Shown here: positions 59,210 to 64,000 of the stretch, one piece after another
Layout of the letters: the number at the start of each line of letters is the position of its first letter
Position numbering within the stretch: the first letter of the stretch is position 1
Source: Tricholoma matsutake
Taxonomy: Eukaryota; Basidiomycota; Agaricomycetes; Agaricales; Tricholomataceae
Direction of reading: 5' to 3'
Assembly: GCA_026075535.2 (NCBI GenBank)
Contig: AP026538.1
Location: 6,448,001-6,512,000, forward strand
Length of the DNA: 64,000 nt
Notes under the pieces: model-generated
Database searches by the model: none
Told to the model about the DNA's origin: nothing
The model's input: only the letters and a program-made list of their open reading frames with translations
Position numbers and translations under genes: made by a program

Positions 59210-60285
59210 TTGCCCAATCCCTCCTTTCGGCTATCCATACTGAAAGCTATGTTGGTCGTGAATTCTTTTTCAGAAAGGTCAAAATGGAGCAGGTGGTGGA
59301 TTGTAATTGGGGCGTAGAGATTATTTTGATTTGTATTTCTGAATACTCAAGTTGTTATATTACTGAACCTTTACATGATAACAGCTCCAATGGTGAGGGT
59401 CAATTTGACAATCGCACAGGCTATGACTTGCCCCAACTGGAATGGATGGCCGTGACTTGTATAGGTCATAAATTTGGAAAGAAAGATGATGAGTCCCCTG
59501 AACTCTGGTCCAATCTACTAATATTTCTTAGAGATGGTACACTCCCTCCCTGTTATTCAAACCCTGCAGCACTCAAGAAATTCACCACTCGGGCTTGTCA
59601 ATTCATTCACCATGACAATCGACTCTGGAAGATTGGCAAAACAGGTCAGGTTCCCTGTCTTGTGATCACTGATCTCGCGCATCGACAGAAACTCATCGCG
59701 GAGGCTCATAAGGAGGCTGGGCATCGTGGATGTGATGCTACATTCAAACATGTTATGGACTGTTTTTACTGGCCAAATTTATTTGATGATGTGGCATTTT
59801 TTGTGGTCTCCTGTGTTATCTGCCAGTTACATTCAGTGTCATGTCCCAAAGTCCCTTACTCATCTACTTGGAACTCCATGATCCTTCGACACTTCAACCT
59901 GGACACCGTCCACATGCCAGATGGTTACAGTGGAAAGAAATTTTTACTTCAAGCAACAGAACCTGGGATTAGCTGGCCAGAGGTGCGAGCATCAAGAGTA
60001 AATGATTCAGCTTCATGGGCAAAGTTTCTTTACGAGGATATTATTTGCAGGTTTGGTTGTATCCCCCTTTTCATCATTGATGGTGGCTCAGAGTTCAAGG
60101 GCCTGGTCGAGATTCTCTTCAAACAGTATAGTGTTGTCGCCATCATTGCAAGTCCTTACAGTCCCCACAACAATGCCATTGCAGAACAAGCACATCCCAC
60201 ACTTGTTGAGTCACTCTTTTGCACATGTGGGACTGATTCTTCAAAGTGGCCTTTATTTTTGTCTGCTTGCTTGTTGGCTATGTGA
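59206..60285 (+). CDS. Gyp-4 integrase
   Basis: An open frame of 359 codons. The zinc domain is ITDLAHRQKLIAEAHKEAGH (His) and FVVSCVICQLHS (Cys pair). The core has ILRHFNLDTVHMPDGYSGKK (first Asp), RFGCIPLFIIDGGSEFKGLV (second Asp) and SPHNNAIAEQAHPTLVESLF (candidate Glu). All catalytic residues can be seen. N-terminal residues 1-100 continue the linker. It ends at TGA 60283, shortly before MTGFTPYYLLYGRLPLLAFD, so the C-terminal domain is a separate open stretch in the same orientation. Confidence 0.92.
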   Translation: MIAQSLLSAIHTESYVGREFFFRKVKMEQVVDCNWGVEIILICISEYSSCYITEPLHDNSSNGEGQFDNRTGYDLPQLEWMAVTCIGHKFGKKDDESPELWSNLLIFLRDGTLPPCYSNPAALKKFTTRACQFIHHDNRLWKIGKTGQVPCLVITDLAHRQKLIAEAHKEAGHRGCDATFKHVMDCFYWPNLFDDVAFFVVSCVICQLHSVSCPKVPYSSTWNSMILRHFNLDTVHMPDGYSGKKFLLQATEPGISWPEVRASRVNDSASWAKFLYEDIICRFGCIPLFIIDGGSEFKGLVEILFKQYSVVAIIASPYSPHNNAIAEQAHPTLVESLFCTCGTDSSKWPLFLSACLLAM

Positions 60286-60300
60286 TGCACCACTTCTCGT

Positions 60301-61167
60301 ATGACTGGTTTTACTCCTTACTACTTACTATATGGCAGGTTGCCTTTATTAGCTTTTGACATCGCTGACTGCACTTGGGATACGCTTGATTGGCACACCA
60401 TACAGTCCACTGCCGATCTTATTGGCATGCATGCTCAACAGATTGCTCGACGTGATCATCATCTGGTTCAGGGATTGGATCAGCAAAGGGCGCTCCGCAA
60501 GCAAGCCGTGGAGGAATTCAATGAAAAACACCGGGCTCAACTCTCTACCAGCAATTTCACACTTGGAACTTGGGTTCTTGCACATGAAACTTGGCTGGAT
60601 ACACAAGTCGGAAACAAAGGCGCTCTTCGATGGATGGGCCCTTTCATCATTCATGAGAAGATTTGTGATAAGACATACAAGTTGTGGGAATTGGATGGAA
60701 CTGTCAAACGTGAGTTATACTTTGCGACACAACTTAAGATCTTTTACTACAGGAAGCATTATCAAATGGTTCATTCATCCTTCCATGGCATTTTGGAAAT
60801 CCAGCATCCCAATGTCGACTGGCACAAGCGCCTTGCTAACCTACTTGTTACCATTGATGGTTGCGGCGACCTCGAATCTTACCGCATACTTGTTGTGAAA
60901 GGTATTTATACTTGTGGGTACCCCAACCCGGACCTTGTTTGGATGCCTGTACTCGAGCATGTTCAGCAGACTCCTGGTCACGTCACCTGTTTACGTGCGT
61001 GCCCTCCTATCAGAAACCTTACTGATCCTAGGACTTCTCACCTACTTGGCATCCTTGACACAAACAAATTTGAGTACTCACCACTCACGGTCACACAGTT
61101 AGATCCCTCTGGTCTGGAACTTGAACAGCTTGATGATTGGACTCACAAATTGCTTCTGTTATGCTAA
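60301..61167 (+). CDS. Gyp-4 integrase C-terminal domain
   Basis: An open frame of 288 codons. It begins MTGFTPYYLLYGRLPLLAFD, the usual start of the integrase tail after the core. It continues through a basic helix (QQRALRKQAVEEFNEKHRAQ) and an SH3-like strand set (LGTWVLAHETWLDTQVGNKG then LRWMGPFIIHEKICDKTYKL). A tail of about 130 codons follows with no chromodomain; a YSPLTVTQLDPSGLELEQLD segment lies near the end. TAA at 61165. It would position integrase on target DNA. Confidence 0.85.
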   Translation: MTGFTPYYLLYGRLPLLAFDIADCTWDTLDWHTIQSTADLIGMHAQQIARRDHHLVQGLDQQRALRKQAVEEFNEKHRAQLSTSNFTLGTWVLAHETWLDTQVGNKGALRWMGPFIIHEKICDKTYKLWELDGTVKRELYFATQLKIFYYRKHYQMVHSSFHGILEIQHPNVDWHKRLANLLVTIDGCGDLESYRILVVKGIYTCGYPNPDLVWMPVLEHVQQTPGHVTCLRACPPIRNLTDPRTSHLLGILDTNKFEYSPLTVTQLDPSGLELEQLDDWTHKLLLLC

Positions 61168-61505
61168 GTCTCCATATTTCGACTTTTTGCTTTGATCCCC
61201 TATTTGTTCATTGTGTGAACAAACCGTGGGATGGGTACTGCTGTGCATTTCTGTTTTGCTTATTGACCTTGTGACTTCATGCAAACAATCCATGAAGCAT
61301 TGTTTTCTCCCTTGCTTTTTTTTTTTTTTTTTTTTACTGTCTCAAAATTTTATGTTTGCAATGTTAATGTGATTGACGGCTTGATATAAACTTTCCACCC
61401 TGTTTTGATGCATTGACTTTAATTTTTGTTCTTTTTCCTTGCAATTTTCTTACATTTGTTTACCTTGCAGGAATGATGGGGGCATCATTTGAACAATCTG
61501 TGAAT

Positions 61506-62668
61506 TGTTGTAGAGTCTATAGCTCTGCTCGTAGACTCGACAGCTGAATGTGTTACACATCTGATTTATGATCAGCACGTGACCATGCCTGTCACCAGTC
61601 CTAACGTAGGTACACACGTTGAACATGTGTTTGTTGATTTCTTTTACCTTTTGTTACTTGTGTACTCTTGTAATACTCTGCTTTGTCTTTAATCCCCCCT
61701 GAGTCCTCTAGATTACAACAGAATCCCCTACTCCCTTCAACATCCTCTCGAAAACCTCCTAGTTCAAGAACGGATCGGCTAGCCAAAGAAGAACTATTTG
61801 ATCGATGGGATTCGGTGCTTCGGAATTCAGGTGTTTCATGTTTAATCAACTTCTTGACACTTATAGTTCTATGCTTGTCATTGACCGGCCTTTTCTCTAC
61901 CATATATGTGCTTTGCTGGATTCTAGGGTCTGGAACATAGGGTCGAGTGGCGTTGTCCGGAGGGTCCCGCGCTTGAGGTGGGGCAGGCAATGCAAGTCAA
62001 TAGGACCTACGGGCAATGTTCGTCTCCCCGAGACATTGTCCAGCTCCTCGTTTTTCAGCTCGTGCATGTACATTTCCTTTTTGATGTCATCTTCTCGAGG
62101 CCTTTCTATTTTGATCTTTTTCGACCTAATTATTCTAAATTGTTGATCTGCAGTCGGACTGGTGTGAGAGTACACATGTGGTGCCATTTTTCTCTCAAGT
62201 TTGTATTTAGGTGTCCTCACACTACTTGAATAAGCACCCTTCCTTTTGACTGAAAAATCATCCTCTAGCCTAAGTTTTATCTCCTGCTAAGAGGGGATTA
62301 AGTTTTCTACACACCAAGGTGTAGTACAAGTATTTCTTTCCCCTTGAGCTGACTTCCTGCCTTTTAGACCTCTCAAGAACTCAGTCTTCTTGAAGTCTGG
62401 GTTCTTTTAACTACAATAAGTCTCAAAAAACATTATTCTAGCTTTTTCCCCCACATTGTGGTCTACACAGCCTTTCGATGCCTACGCATAAACACATTTA
62501 TTCCCATTCATTGTACTTCCTCCTCCCATGGCCATCCATCCCTGATGTTCTACGTCAGCCCTCTTTTCCTCCTGTTTCCACCTCCTTTCATGGTTCTCCC
62601 ATACTCAAATCCCCTAGAGTTTGATGACCTCAACGGAACCCGACCAGAACTCCGACTTCCCTCCCGCA
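61506..62668 (+). repeat. Gyp-4 3' LTR
   Basis: 1,163 bp, direct repeat of 52896-54057, followed by CTGG. Differences from the 5' copy are mainly transitions, e.g. GACTCGAC versus GACTTGAC. Confidence 0.95.
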
Positions 62669-63160
62669 CTGGACAACCAATTCAGTACCAAAACCATTTC
62701 TCTGATTGGACTCCAACTATTTTATGGAACTTGTAACTCCACCATAACCCAAGTTGTGAAGCTTCCAGTCACTTTTCCATCTAGTGAAGTGTTCAATCTG
62801 ACATTTTATGTAACTGTGCTGGACTCTACCTGTTCCACAGTTCTTGGTTATAACTGGCTGAAGCAATACAATCCATTGATTGACTGGTCTTCAGGCCAAA
62901 TAGCTTTCTGCTCTGCAGCTCGTAGAGGTCCTGCCCCCTTAATGTCCCTCAACTCTCCTATCTTGACTGAGTCACCTACACTTCCAAACCTTGCAGCAGA
63001 AACCCATGAAATCCCTGTTGTCTCTGAACCCTCAAAACTCATACCTCCTGCAATCTCTTTCATCAATGCTGCCACTTATATGTGCACAAGCAAACCTCCT
63101 GGGGCTGTAGCCTTTCAGATGACATTCTCCCCTGAAGGACTGGCAGCTAAATCTTCCACA
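62669..63160 (+). pseudogene. Gyp-5 protease, C-terminal part
   Basis: It resumes the protease cut by Gyp-4: DNQFSTKTISLIGLQLFYGT, then LPVTFPSSEVFNLTFYVTVL and STVLGYNWLKQYNPLIDWSS, in which VLGYNWL is the second retropepsin motif. A Pro/Ser-rich linker with PTLPNLAAETHEIPVVSEPS follows and the frame is open into the reverse transcriptase. Joining to 52895 gives an uninterrupted frame, direct evidence that Gyp-4 arrived in a then-open Gyp-5 protease. Confidence 0.9.
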
Positions 63161-64000
63161 ACATCCGGGAACCTGCTGGATCTTTCAGATATTCCAGAGG
63201 TGTATCACAAATTTGCAAATGTCTTCAACAAACAGAAAACCAACACCCTTCCTCCATGCTGGTCATACAACCTTAAGATAGAGATGGAGGACAACACTCC
63301 CCCACCTCCGGGTTGCATGTACTCCCTCTCTCCCTCTGAACTAGAAGCCCTGTGGATATTCATCCAAGAAAATGTTCACTCTGGTTTCATCTGCTCCCCC
63401 TCCAAATCTCCTCACAGCACTCCCATACTCTTTGTCAAGAAAAAAGATGGAAGCCTCCAGTTATGCATTGACTACTGGGGAACTTAACTGCATTTCAAAG
63501 AAGGACCACTACCCACTCCCACTAATATCAGATCTTCTTGACTCCCCTGGAAAAGCCCCCATGTTCACCAAAATTGACCTCCAGCATGCCTATCACTTAG
63601 TTTGCAATGCTGAGGGGGACAAATGGAAAACCACTTTTTGCATGTGCTATGGCTCTTTTGAATGGCTGGTGGTTCCTTTCAGGCTCACCAATACTCCTGC
63701 AGCCTTCCAGCACCTCATGAACAACATATTCAGCAACCTCCTAGGTGTCAGTGTCATTATCTATCTCAACAATAACCTAATCTACTCTAATGATATGAGT
63801 CAACATAAGGCTCACATCAAAGAAGTTCTCTGGAGACTCTGAAAGAACAGTCTCTATGCTGCTCTGCAGAAATGTGAGCTCTACAGAGACAGTGTGGAAT
63901 ACTTAGGCTTCATCCTCTCCCTGGATGGACTGCAGATGTCTGAAGACAAAGTCAAAGCCATCCTTGACTGGCCCAAACCTCAAAAGGTTAAGAACATTCA
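63161..64000 (+). pseudogene. Gyp-5 reverse transcriptase with both catalytic Asp lost
   Basis: DIPEVYHKFANVFNKQKTNT, then YNLKIEMEDNTPPPPGCMYS and STPILFVKKKDGSLQLCIDY form the fingers. A frameshift lies near 63475. LNCISKKDHYPLPLISDLLD and MFTKIDLQHAYHLVCNAEGD (first Asp kept) follow, then the catalytic box reads IIYLNNNLIYSNDM: YLDD has become YLNN. A TGA at 63841 interrupts LWRL and KNSLYAALQKCELYRDSVEY. The protein runs off the window at 64000. This copy cannot encode an active enzyme. Confidence 0.92.

Larger units (their letters stand above)
52896..62668 (+). mobile_element. Gyp-4: full-length Ty3/gypsy element without chromodomain
   Basis: LTRs 52896-54057 and 61506-62668, 9,773 bp in all. 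The TSD CTGG is at 52892-52895 and 62669-62672. Gag, protease, reverse transcriptase, RNase H and integrase lie on the plus strand. LTRs differ mostly by C/T and G/A changes, often at CG sites, so the element is younger than Gyp-5. A G-rich tract ATGATGGGGGCATC lies about 30 bases before the 3' LTR. Confidence 0.95.

Overview
The window is transposable-element DNA from a filamentous fungus, most probably a basidiomycete of the Agaricomycetes. The evidence is the set of Ty3/gypsy and Ty1/copia relatives typical of mushroom genomes, a chromodomain-bearing gypsy pol, short introns of about 65 bases with an ACTAAC branch point, and heavy CpG decay in repeats. I see no convincing single-copy host gene. 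Nearly every base can be assigned to an element or to a gene broken by elements.

From left to right: (1) 1-14507 is a minus-strand copia element (Copia-A: 5' LTR 14165-14507, gag, protease, integrase). It is cut by a gypsy-type LTR (1-645) and by E1 (2470-13318). E1 itself carries a hAT-like MITE (M1, 2690-3525) and a full chromodomain gypsy element (Gyp-1, 3742-11150). (2) 14735-15301, 38392-38792 and perhaps 43138-43300 are pieces of one minus-strand cysteine-protease-like gene, here called P. It is cut by a 23-kb nest (L3, 15307-38386) and by E4 (38801-43129, itself carrying E3). L3 is a non-coding LTR element. It holds a hAT-like element (H1), a gypsy element (Gyp-2, 18424-36599) and a second MITE copy (M2). 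Gyp-2 in turn holds a 5.4-kb CACTG-ended palindromic element (21286-26669), E2 (27240-31214, with solo LTR S2 inside) and solo LTR S3. (3) 43520-50900 is a minus-strand gypsy element with only its 5' LTR (Gyp-3). (4) 50901-51346 is a copia gag scrap, followed by a solo copia LTR. (5) From 51692 to the end is a plus-strand gypsy element (Gyp-5). Its protease is split by a complete gypsy element (Gyp-4, 52896-62668).

The nest was resolved from target-site duplications (TSDs) read directly: GATTA for Gyp-1, CCGTC for Gyp-2, CAACC for L3, CTGG for Gyp-4, CCGG for S2 and S3, CCT for the CACTG element, and 8-bp duplications for M1, M2, H1, E1 and E3 (imperfect for E2 and E4). In several cases the split reading frame rejoins exactly across the insertion.

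The most novel object is the E family (E1-E4). These are roughly 2.0-2.6 kb elements, once nested insertions are subtracted, with terminal inverted repeats and 8-bp TSDs and no transposase. Each carries two tRNA-like RNA polymerase III units (A box, B box and a TTTT stop), one near each end, both pointing outward. Between them lie hairpin arrays with T-rich tails, palindromic satellites, and tandem exon/intron-like units built on GGCCCAAACG palindromes.
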